A stretch of DNA of 64,000 nt from Acrocarpospora macrocephala. Lineage in GTDB: Bacteria; Actinomycetota; Actinomycetes; Streptosporangiales; Streptosporangiaceae. This document shows positions 8,434-16,600 of the stretch, one piece after another (position 1 is the first letter of the stretch; every line of letters starts with the position of its first letter). The stretch lies in assembly GCF_009687865.1 (NCBI RefSeq), contig NZ_BLAE01000044.1:1-64000 (forward strand). Reading direction: 5' to 3'. The notes below the pieces were generated by a model. That model was given only the letters and a program-made list of their open reading frames with translations, had not been told where the DNA came from and did no database searches. The translations under genes and the position numbers were made by a program.

Positions 8434-10041
8434 GTGTCTCATGATGTGATCAATCAGCCCCCGCCGATGATCGGACACGATGTTTCGGCCGATCCTCAAC
8501 TGCTGGCGGCGCTCGACCGTGAGGGCGCCGGCTGGGCGGGCGGGGAGCTCCGGCAGCTCGGCATCCTCGCGGGCACGGCACGGGCGCAGGAGTGGGGGCG
8601 GCTGGCCAACGAGTACCCGCCGGTATTGCGGACGCATGACCGGTACGGGCATCGCATCGATGAGGTGGAGTTCCATCCGGCCTGGCATGAGCTGATGGCG
8701 GTCGCCGTCGAGAACGGGCTGCACGCGACGCCGTGGACGTCGGCCCGGCCCGGGGCGCATGTGGCGCGGGCGGCCAAGTTCTATGTGTGGTCCCAGGTGG
8801 AGGCCGGGCACGGGTGCCCGATTTCGATGACGTACGCGTCGGTCGCGGCGTTGCGTCACGCGCCCGCGCTGGCGTCCGAGTGGGAGCCACTGCTGGCTTC
8901 GCGGTCGTACGACTTCGGGTTGCGTCCGGCGGCCGAGAAGCGGGGCGTGCTGGCCGGAATGGCGATGACGGAGAAGCAGGGCGGCTCCGACGTACGCGCC
9001 GGAACCACCGTGGCCGAACCCCTCGGCGACGGAACCTTCGCCTTGACCGGCCACAAATGGTTCAACTCCGCCCCCATGTGCGACGCGTTCCTGGTCCTCG
9101 CGCAAGCTCCTGGCGGCTTGTCCTGCTTCCTGCTCCCCCGCGTGCTGCCCGACGGTTCCTTGAACGCGATGCACTTGATGCGCTTGAAGGACAAACTGGG
9201 CAACCGCTCCAACGCCTCCGCCGAAGTCGAGTACTCCCGCGCGATCGCCTACCTCGTCGGCGAAGAAGGCCGCGGCGTGCGGACGATCATCGAAATGGTC
9301 AACATGACCCGCCTGGACTGCGTGATCGGCTCCGCCGCCGGCATGCGCCTCGGCGTCACCCGCGCGGTCCACCACACCCGCCACCGCCACGCCTTCGGCC
9401 GCGCCCTGATCGACCAGCCCCTCATGCGCAACGTCCTGGCCGACCTCATCCTCGAATCCGAAGCCGCCACCATCCTCATGATGCGCCTCGCCGGCGCCAC
9501 CGACCGCGCCGTCACCGGCTCCGCCCCCGAAGGCCTCTTCCGCCGTACGGCCCTGGCCGCCGCCAAATACTGGATCTGCAAACGCGCCCCCGCCCACGCC
9601 GCAGAAGCCCTGGAATGCCTCGGCGGCAACGGCTACGTCGAAGAATCCGGCATGCCCCGCCTCTTCCGCGAATCCCCACTGAACGGCATCTGGGAAGGCT
9701 CCGGCAACGTAGCCGCCCTCGACCTGCTGCGCGTCCTCACCCGCCAACCTCCGGCCATCGAAGCCTTCTTCACCGAGGTCTCCCTAGCCGACGACCCCCG
9801 CATCACCACCGCCCTCACCGACCTCCAGAAAACCCTCACCACCCCCACCGAATCCAACGCCCGCCACATCGCCCAACAAATGGCCCTACTCCTCCAAGCC
9901 TCCCTACTGATCCGCCACGCCCCCGACCCTCTCGCCGACGCCTTCTGCACCTCCCGCCTCTCCGGAAACCACAGCGGAACCTACGGCACCCTCCAGAACA
10001 CAGACCTGGACGCAATCCTCGAACTCATTCCGCAGCGCTGA
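8434..10041 (+). CDS. AidB-like acyl-CoA dehydrogenase
   Basis: 535 residues, GTG start with AGGAGG about 7 bases upstream (8422-8428). Family landmarks are the FAD-domain signature MTEKQGGSDVRAGTT, GHKWFNSAPMCDAFLVLAQ, the NMTRLDCVIGSAAGMR helix, RHAFGRALIDQPLMRNVLADL and the C-terminal ECLGGNGYVEESGMPRL / NGIWEGSGNV region. These match the AidB branch (isovaleryl-CoA dehydrogenase-like, linked to the alkylation response in E. coli) rather than ordinary short-chain dehydrogenases. The actual substrate is unknown. The gene stands alone; it could be controlled by the divergent ECF sigma factor. Confidence 0.88.
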   Translation: MSHDVINQPPPMIGHDVSADPQLLAALDREGAGWAGGELRQLGILAGTARAQEWGRLANEYPPVLRTHDRYGHRIDEVEFHPAWHELMAVAVENGLHATPWTSARPGAHVARAAKFYVWSQVEAGHGCPISMTYASVAALRHAPALASEWEPLLASRSYDFGLRPAAEKRGVLAGMAMTEKQGGSDVRAGTTVAEPLGDGTFALTGHKWFNSAPMCDAFLVLAQAPGGLSCFLLPRVLPDGSLNAMHLMRLKDKLGNRSNASAEVEYSRAIAYLVGEEGRGVRTIIEMVNMTRLDCVIGSAAGMRLGVTRAVHHTRHRHAFGRALIDQPLMRNVLADLILESEAATILMMRLAGATDRAVTGSAPEGLFRRTALAAAKYWICKRAPAHAAEALECLGGNGYVEESGMPRLFRESPLNGIWEGSGNVAALDLLRVLTRQPPAIEAFFTEVSLADDPRITTALTDLQKTLTTPTESNARHIAQQMALLLQASLLIRHAPDPLADAFCTSRLSGNHSGTYGTLQNTDLDAILELIPQR

Positions 10042-10077
10042 GCCTGGATCCGCAGGTCGCAATTTGATGGGAATTGA

Positions 10078-10488
10078 TCAATCTGGCACCACATTCCAAA
10101 CCCCGAATACCTCAACAAAGTCCGGAGTTCGAATGATCAGATTCGGCGATCCCGCCCTGGCTGACAGGATCCCATCGACGATGCTGCGCACTTCAATCGA
10201 GCCGAGCCCACCAGAGACCGGCCAGACATGAGCACCTTGACCGGCCCCTCCGAACTCTTCACAGAGGATCGAGCTATCCGAATCCGGAATCACCCAGAGG
10301 CCGAAGAGCCTGTCGTCGAGAATGGAGGTTTCCAAACGCTCCGCGATCAGCTTGAAATACCAGCACGCATTTCCATCCCTACGCCTCACGATCCCTTCAA
10401 GTGGCCCATCGCGCCAATCGAAGATGATCAGAACTTCCAGCTGGCCAAGCTTCTCTACCGAATCCTCGCTCACCTTAACTCCGCCCAA
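10078..10488 (-). CDS. Small orphan protein in the toxin/immunity graveyard
   Basis: 136 residues, acidic, with alternating hydrophobic strands (LEVLIIFDWRDGPLEGIV, DRLFGLWVIPDSDSS). No family recognised. Size, charge and position at the far end of the RHS cassette region fit an immunity protein, but this rests only on context. GC content is lower than the flanking housekeeping genes. Its start overlaps the end of the upstream ORF by 14 bases; a GTG a few codons downstream is an alternative start. Confidence 0.55.
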   Translation of the reverse strand: MGGVKVSEDSVEKLGQLEVLIIFDWRDGPLEGIVRRRDGNACWYFKLIAERLETSILDDRLFGLWVIPDSDSSILCEEFGGAGQGAHVWPVSGGLGSIEVRSIVDGILSARAGSPNLIIRTPDFVEVFGVWNVVPD

Positions 10489-10831
10489 ACACGGTATTGA
10501 ACGCTCTTTGAACTACCGAGTCTACCGGTTTTGGCATTATCAGGGTGTGATGCATGGGAAGGTTCCGAGTGGGAGTGAAGATCAGAGAGAACCCGGCCGC
10601 CTCTATTTGCCCCTTGGTTGCTATCGACGCACCCTCGACTGGGCCGTCAACCGCTCGCACTGAAACTCCGTGCCCGAATGACTTGGGGTTCTCTTCCGCC
10701 TTTTGTGCTTGAGCCGAGAGTCGCCCAGTGCTTTCCTTGCTGGTCCCAAGGCGGGCAAAACCCTCTAACGCCCCCTCATCATGACGGCAACACAAGTGGT
10801 CCACCGGCCCCTTACACGCCCTCTGTGGCAC
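10475..10831 (-). CDS. Orphan small protein, possible displaced toxin tip
   Basis: 118 codons. The last 70 residues (KSFGHGVSVRAVDGPVEGAS, then AAGFSLIFTPTRNLPMHHTL, then PKPVDSVVQRAFNTVFGR) look like a compact folded domain with a conserved-looking GHGVSV and TPTRN-x-x-x-HHT pattern. The first 40 residues look unstructured and may not be translated as shown. In this setting it could be the C-terminal tip of an older RHS toxin that has lost its shell, with the next ORF as immunity partner. I do not recognise the domain with certainty. Confidence 0.45.
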   Translation of the reverse strand: MPQRACKGPVDHLCCRHDEGALEGFARLGTSKESTGRLSAQAQKAEENPKSFGHGVSVRAVDGPVEGASIATKGQIEAAGFSLIFTPTRNLPMHHTLIMPKPVDSVVQRAFNTVFGRS

Positions 10832-11108
10832 CCGCTACACGGATGCAGACGTCGCGATCAGCCGCTCGAAAGTCTCCAACTTTGTCCTGAATGAAAGCAT
10901 TCGGAAGGTCGTCAAAACCCTCGACAACGAAGTCCGAAAACTCCGAATCTGTCGGTTTGCCGTCAGGCCCGAGACTCCCCGGCTCAGCCTTCCAGGCGAT
11001 CAAATGGATGACCACCGACTGCCCTTGCCGAAGACCGCTCTCGGCCAGATCCGACGAGCGCGCCCTCAGCCGAGACGTGTAGGGGCATCTCTCTCTGTTG
11101 CAGAGCAT
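10812..11108 (-). CDS. Doubtful small ORF in the toxin/immunity region
   Basis: 98 codons. The segment from about residue 18 (SDLAESGLRQGQSVVIHLIAW) to the end is plausible protein, but no family is recognised and there is no clear ribosome site. It overlaps the next ORF by 20 bases. It may be a decayed immunity gene or a frameshifted part of one. The reading frame is open and its composition resembles that of the adjacent orphan ORFs. Confidence 0.35.
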   Translation of the reverse strand: MLCNRERCPYTSRLRARSSDLAESGLRQGQSVVIHLIAWKAEPGSLGPDGKPTDSEFSDFVVEGFDDLPNAFIQDKVGDFRAADRDVCIRVAGATEGV

Positions 11109-11141
11109 CTCCGGGCGCGCCCGAAAGCTTGACTGGCTGAA

Positions 11142-11624
11142 CTACGGCCGCAGACGCCCGGCAAGGTCTCCGTCCGAGAGCCAACCATCCTGCTCTTCCT
11201 GACTAATCATTTCAGTCAGGCGAGCCCGAAGGTCGGAGTCGAACCGCGAGGTAACCGAGTTGAACTCTCGAACACTGTCTTGGTGCCCGGCGACAGCCGC
11301 AAGCACTTCACCACCGTGATCTCTTGGGATCTCCACAAGTGACGGAGCAGCCATCGCCGTCCCTCGTCCAAGATCTGCCACCGGAAACAGCGCCAATGCG
11401 CCATGAGTGGCCTGATAGGCACCATAATCCTGCTCCGCACGCATGGAAGAGATCAGAGCGTCGACCACCGGTGGACCTTCGGCCCGGTCGACCATGCCAA
11501 CCAATTCGGTGTAACGGTTGAAGCGAGCTTCGGCTACATCCACGGGAACCGAGTTGTCGTCATCTTGCACGATGGCGCCCAATTCAACGAGCTCAGCCCG
11601 CCACTCATCGATTTCCGAAATCAT
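11142..11624 (-). CDS. Candidate immunity protein for the orphan RHS tip
   Basis: 160 residues, strongly acidic, largely helical (MISEIDEWRAELVELGAIV and later LRARLTEMISQEEQDGW). It starts 28 bases after the stop of the orphan toxin tail, with GGGAG in front of the ATG. A small acidic protein directly behind a toxin tip is the standard arrangement for polymorphic toxin immunity genes. The family is not recognised. There is no signal peptide, so it is cytoplasmic, as expected for protection against an incoming nuclease or other cytosolic toxin. Confidence 0.6.
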   Translation of the reverse strand: MISEIDEWRAELVELGAIVQDDDNSVPVDVAEARFNRYTELVGMVDRAEGPPVVDALISSMRAEQDYGAYQATHGALALFPVADLGRGTAMAAPSLVEIPRDHGGEVLAAVAGHQDSVREFNSVTSRFDSDLRARLTEMISQEEQDGWLSDGDLAGRLRP

Positions 11625-11652
11625 TACGCTCCCGCCTTCTCGATGGTTCCCA

Positions 11653-11800
11653 TCACCAGTATTTGTTCAGCATCTCGTAAATCGCGCCGTCATATTTATT
11701 GCCGAACTTCGTCTGGATATCATGTATACTCATCCGCATCGCGCCGATGAAGTCATTAGAATCGATTGCCGCCCGCTGGGCCGCACGGTAAGCATCAGGC
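11653..11800 (-). pseudogene. Orphan RHS toxin tip (C-terminal tail)
   Basis: The frame ending at the TGA 11653-11655 reads DAYRAAQRAAIDSNDF, IGAMRMSIHDIQTKFG, NKYDGAIYEMLNKYW. It is joined at about 11795 to the end of a degenerate YD-repeat region read in another frame, so the tip is detached from an intact shell. The tail looks like the last helices of a toxin domain; only about 48 residues are visible, and no catalytic motif can be named. It is followed after 28 bases by an acidic small gene, the expected immunity partner. Confidence 0.55.
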
Positions 11801-12860
11801 CCAGCACCTCAGCCGATAGTCCGAGGTAGGAGTAGTCGGTGGTCCTGGCGTCTGCGGTGCCGGTCTTTTCGGTCTTGGATGTGGTGCGGTCGAGTGGGTC
11901 GTAGGTGTAGGTGGTGATGGTGGAGGGGGTGCCGTCGGCGCCGAGCTTTTCGTGTTTGGTGAGGTGGTCGAACCCGTCGTAGGTGTACTTCTCCCACGCC
12001 TTGCCCCGCCGGTGATGGTCCGCAGCCGGTCGTAGGGGTCGTAGTTGTAGGTCGATGTCTGCCCGTCGGTGACCGAGGTCATCAACCGGTTGCGGTCGAA
12101 GGTGAACTCGGTGCGCTTGTCCTGGACGGTCTGGTCGTAGACGTTGCTGTTGGCGTCGTGGAGGTAGGTTTCGGTTTCGGCGGCGCCGCCACCGCCACCG
12201 AGGGGGGTTTTGACCGTCTTGGCGATCCGGTCCCGGGGTCGTAGGTGTAGGCGTAGGTGTTTTCCAGGTACGCGCCGGGGTTGTCGGCGTTTCGGAGTTT
12301 GGCCTGGTCGCTGGCCCGGTTGAGGTTGCCTTGGTAGCCGATGGTGTGCTCGGCCACCACCGTGCCGTTGGACTTCCTTTCCAGGCTGTGGCGGAGCAGG
12401 CTGTCGAGGAAGTAGTCGTAGGTGACGGTGTTGCCGTTGGCCTTGGTCTCAGTTTCACGTTCGGCCTTGGGCGTGTAGGTGTAGGCGGCGACCTTCGGGT
12501 TGGTGTCGGCCGCGGACTTGGCGTTCGTCACCTTCTCGACCAGGTCGCCGGCGTTCGCGGTCTGGTCGAGTGTGACGACCTCCTGACCGCCGTCACGCTT
12601 GATCGCGTACTTGGCGTTGGTCGCCGTCGCCCCCGACGGGTAGCGGACGTAGGCCGTGTAGCTGCCCTGTGCCGGGATGGTCAGGTTCCAGGCAAAGCTG
12701 GCCTCACCGCTGCCGGCGGGCGCGGTGGCGTAGTCATACCCGGTGAACTCCGAACCCTCGGCGACAGTGCTGCCAGCGGTGTCGGCGGTCGTGTTGGGGG
12801 CGGCGGGTCCCGCGGCCTGCGGCGCGGCGCCGCCACTGGTCCAGGTGCCCTGTTGGTGAT
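11790..12860 (-). pseudogene. Frameshifted RHS fragment: golvesin-like domain plus YD repeats
   Basis: Reading from high to low coordinates, the first frame (about 12858-12240) codes a golvesin-like beta domain (GSYTAYVRYPSGATATNAKY, then VVTLDQTANAG) followed by YD-repeat shell sequence (KANGNTVTYDYFLD, LENTYAYTYDP). A frameshift near 12240 leads to RTEFTFDRNRLMTSVTDG and STYNYDPYDRL. A second shift near 12005 leads to WEKYTYDGFDHLTKHE, TTYTYDPLDRTTSK and TTDYSYLGLSAEVL. Two frameshifts and the absence of an N-terminus make it non-functional. It is a relic of an RHS protein unlike the intact neighbour, left by cassette exchange. Confidence 0.8.
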
Positions 12861-13046
12861 GGGATTGCCGCCGGTGAATGCGTAGCGGTTGGCGGTCCAG
12901 GGGTCGGTGCCGAGGGACAGGTCTGCGAGAGCACCGTTGTAGGAGTCGAGGGTGAGGAAGCGGTTGAGGCTGGGGTTGTAGTTGCGGAACCCCATGTCGT
13001 ACATGCCGGTGGAGTTGTCCCAGCGCGGCGCGGACGAGGGCCGGAG
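12855..13046 (-). pseudogene. RHS core fragment from a second RHS lineage
   Basis: A 60-codon piece reading WDNSTGMYDMGFRNYNPSLN, RFLTLDSYNGALADLSLGTD and PWTANRYAFTGGNPITN. This is the conserved hyper-variable-junction core that precedes toxin tips in one class of actinobacterial RHS proteins. The intact gene upstream has a different core sequence (GARYYDPTIAKFISTDPLLD), so the fragment comes from another RHS lineage. It abuts the stop of the immunity gene at 13047 and is fused out of frame to the golvesin-like fragment at about 12857. The order, C-terminal core before mid-shell repeats, shows rearrangement rather than simple decay of one gene. Confidence 0.8.
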
Positions 13047-13616
13047 CTACTCCAGATCACGGAGCGAGTTGACGATCAACTCCCTGTGTGACTGCATTTC
13101 CGGCAGCTCCAGCGCGCTTGACAGAACATGCCTAGCCCGCTCCTTTAGTGCCCGCTCGTAACGCCCACAGGCCGTGATCAAATCAACGCAAGAGGCGCGA
13201 ATCTGTGAATTACTTGAAGTCTCAAGCAATTCACAGAGGAACGGAAACGTGAGTGAAATTTCCCTCACGCATTCCTCGACGCTAATAGGACCTAGACCCT
13301 GCTCTGCGGGTTCATGAACGTACCCGCCGGATATCTGCGCAAGCAGTTCGAGCGCATAAGCAAGAGAAGGCGTGGATAGTCGAGAAAGCGCCTGAACTAC
13401 AGTGGATGTGACCGCTGCTGCGGACTGAGTAAGACAGCCATCCAGCAGCGCCACATTATCGATACACCAGTACGCGGATCTTGCCGACTCTTTGTCGGTC
13501 GCTCCGACGAGGGCGCGGATAGCGTCAGGCAGGGCCGTCGAGTCTGCAAAGCTTCGCAACCCAGCCCAGTCGTGTCTTGCTAGTTCGATCTCCACGCATA
13601 CCCCCTTGTCGACCAC
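13047..13616 (-). CDS. Candidate immunity protein for the RHS deaminase toxin
   Basis: 189 residues from the GTG at 13616; an internal GTG at about 13596 is an alternative. All-helical, with repeated pairs of helices (SARSAYWCIDNVALLDGCL, SLAYALELLAQISGGYV, FPFLCELLETSSNSQI, ASCVDLITACGRYERAL) that resemble an ARM/HEAT-type solenoid. It begins 55 bases after the stop of the giant toxin gene on the same strand, the canonical place for the cognate immunity gene. Composition is less GC-rich than the toxin shell, as expected for a mobile toxin-tip/immunity cassette. The link to the deaminase is by position only. A strong hairpin lies directly before its start. Confidence 0.7.
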   Translation of the reverse strand: MVDKGVCVEIELARHDWAGLRSFADSTALPDAIRALVGATDKESARSAYWCIDNVALLDGCLTQSAAAVTSTVVQALSRLSTPSLAYALELLAQISGGYVHEPAEQGLGPISVEECVREISLTFPFLCELLETSSNSQIRASCVDLITACGRYERALKERARHVLSSALELPEMQSHRELIVNSLRDLE

Positions 13617-13647
13617 GAGTGGAGCCCGATTACTGCGGGCTCCACTC
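13617..13647 (-). terminator. Hairpin between toxin stop and immunity start
   Basis: 12-bp perfect stem GAGTGGAGCCCG (13617-13628) with CGGGCTCCACTC (13636-13647) and a 7-base loop. On the transcribed strand it begins 24 bases after the toxin stop codon and ends at the base next to the immunity start codon. It could end or attenuate the toxin transcript, leaving the immunity gene to its own promoter, or it may cover the immunity translation start. There is no clear T tract. Confidence 0.6.
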
Positions 13648-13671
13648 GGTGGTCAATCTATGGTGTTCTTC

Positions 13672-16600
13672 CTAGTAGAACCGCGCAAAGAAGTCCGAAA
13701 GGAATGTAGTTCCTCGCTGCACAAATGACGATCGCCCGTATCGGACCTCGCAAACCATGCAGACATCAACCGGGTCACCGGTACGAGGTCGGACCGCCGA
13801 GGTGAAACGAATCTTACTCGCGTCACCGCCAAGCTGGGAAACCACGCACATTTCCGCGCAGGCGCCCTTGAAACTTCCGCCCGCAGCGTACTGCCCAGTC
13901 TCCACGTTGTACCCAGCGGTGACCGTGGCAGGACGCTTGCTGTTGGAGAGCTTGGAAGCCGACTCGGCGAACTCATCCCTGAGACCCGATGCAGCTTCGA
14001 GGAGTCCATCCTCGGACAGCCCCGCACCGTCTCTCGCTCCAGATCCGCAGTTGTGGACGAGGACCGGCGTGGTTCCTGCGAGCACATAGTACGTGTGGAG
14101 GTCAGCGATTGTGAGGTTGTGAACAGATTTGTGGGGGCTGGTCCATCGGGTGATGGCGGTGACCTGGACGTGGATGCCAGCGCTGGTTCGAATCCAGGCC
14201 CGTGGCTGGAGTTGTCCTGCCGGGATCCATTCACGTAGCGCGGGGACCCAGATGGGATGCCCCTCAGTGGCGACCACGCTCGCGGTCGTGCCCTCCTCTG
14301 GACCGGCAAGGGCTGAAGCGGCAGAGGCCGTGCCGGGGTTGACGATGTCCTGTCGTGCTCCGGGCGTGGTGTAGCCGCTTAGGAGCCCGCTCTGTCCAGA
14401 GAGCGTGATGGTGATCCGGACAAGAGATTTCGTTCCTTCGCCGGGGATGAGGGCGGTGACGGGCTTGGAGGCGGTTTGGCCGGTTTCTGGGTCGGTGGCC
14501 AGAACCTTCTCGCCGATACGGATGTTTTCGATGGGTTTGGTGGAGCCATCGGCCATGAGTACGCGGGTGCCGGGAGTGAAGCTGTTTCCAGGGCAGCTGC
14601 CGCCTGCCCTTCCGCCGCCTGTGCCGGACCTGGCCTTACCGATGGTTCTGCCGATGGCGCCTGCGGCTTTGGAGACCAGGACGCCGCCGACGACGCTGGT
14701 GGCGGCGCCGATGGTCATGGCGCCTAAAGCGCCGAGGAGGCTTTGTTCTTCGGCTGGGGTGTCCATGGTGTAGCCGACCCAGCCGGCGACGGCTCCGCCC
14801 AGGGCCATGCAGCCGAGGCTGCCTGCTCCGGCGGTCAGGGCTAAGCATCCAGCGGTGGCGGCTACTCCGGCGACGGTGGAGACGATGGTGCTGGCGTTGT
14901 CCTCGATCCAGCCGCCGATGGAGCCCCAGATGCTTTCCTCTTCCTTCTCTTCTTCCTTGGGTTTGGGCGGGGCGATCTTGCGCTGTTGTTCATCCTTGCG
15001 GCGCTTGTCTTGGCGCTTGTTGTAGTCCCGGTTCTCGGCCTTCTTCTTGGCGCGGACCTTCTTGTTGGTGATCTTCTTGCCGCTGCCGTCGTAGTCCTCG
15101 CCCAGGGTGCGGTTGGCGGCGGCGTTTCCGGCGTCCATGTACAGCCCGGTCGGGTCGGACATGCCTACCGGGTTGTTTCCGGCGTAGGAGAACGGGTTGG
15201 CCCACTGGGGTTTACGGAAGTCGAGGAGGGGGTCGGTGGAGATGAATTTGGCGATGGTGGGGTCGTAGTAGCGGGCACCGATGTGGGTGAGGCCGGTGGA
15301 TTCGTCTTCGATCTTGCCGAGGAAGCCGAGGTCGGTGAAGGGCAGGTCGTCGGCGCCGCGGCGTTGGCCGAAGGGAAGGTAGCGTTCGCGGTTGACGGCA
15401 CCGGTGGTGTCGTCGATGGCGAGTTGGGCGGTGCCGTGCATGGCGGCGGCCATCCAGCGCACGCCCGGCTGGGTGCTGGTGCGCATGGCGACCAGGGCGC
15501 CGTCGGGGCCGGCGTAGTAGCGCTTGCCGGTCAGGCCGCTGCTGGAGAGTTGGATCTCCATCGAGCCGAGGTACAGCGTGGTGGATCCGTCGGGGTCACG
15601 GCGCAGGAGGCGGCCGCCGTCGAGGCCGTACACCATGGTGGTGTCTTTGCCGTCGACGGTGGCCTTGGTGAGTTCGCCGAGCTCGTTCCAAGTGAAAGTG
15701 CCGGCTTTGCCGCCGGCCATGCGGGTGGCGAGCTGGCCCGCGGCGTCGTAGGTGTAGGAGTCGTTGCCGCCCTGGGAGTGGCTGATCGAACCGACCGCGT
15801 CAGGGCGGATGCTGCCGGGACCTGAGGTGGGGTAGTGGTAGGTGTCGATCTGTCCGTTGTGGGTGCGGGTGCTGAGGTTGCCGATGGCGTCGTAGCTGTA
15901 GGCCTCCGCGTACGGATCCACGCCCTGACCATCGGCCGAGCCTTCGGAACAGGCGGACGCGGTCGTGGTCCACGCCGAGGACAGCCGGTGCAGGTCGTCG
16001 TAGGTGAAACATTCGGCCTGGTCGGTGGTGTCGTCCAGGATTCGGGTGATCTCGCCGGAGATGTCATAGGAGTAGTGGTCGTGCTGGGCGACGGTCGGGT
16101 TGGCGGTGTCGGCCCGGGACGTGGTGGCGACCTGGGTGATACGGCCGGTGGTGTCGTCCCAAGCGAGGGTCCGCTTAACCTGACCGTTCACGCCGTACGA
16201 CCGCTCGAAGAGCTGCCCGATCGCCGTATACGCCGTGGATTTGACGTAGGTGAACCCGCCGCCAAAGTCCGACGTCATGCCATAAGGCAGCCCGAGGTCG
16301 GTGTACGACGAGGTCAGGGTTTCCGCCGCGAGGCCTCCGGCCGAGGGCAGGGTCGTGGTGGCGACCGCACCGCCGGCCGTGTACGTGGTGCCGAAGGTGT
16401 AGTTACCGCCGAGAAGTCCTTCGCTGGCGGGGATCGTCAGCGTCGACCCGGTCGGGCGGTTCATCACGTCGTAGCCGACGACGCTGGTCGTGTACGCCTG
16501 CCCGCCCGTCCAGCGCGTGGCCGACGTCAACTGCCCAGGTGACAGCGTGTCGTACACCCATTCGGCGACCTTCGTCCCGGTTCCAACGTCGCCGATCCAC

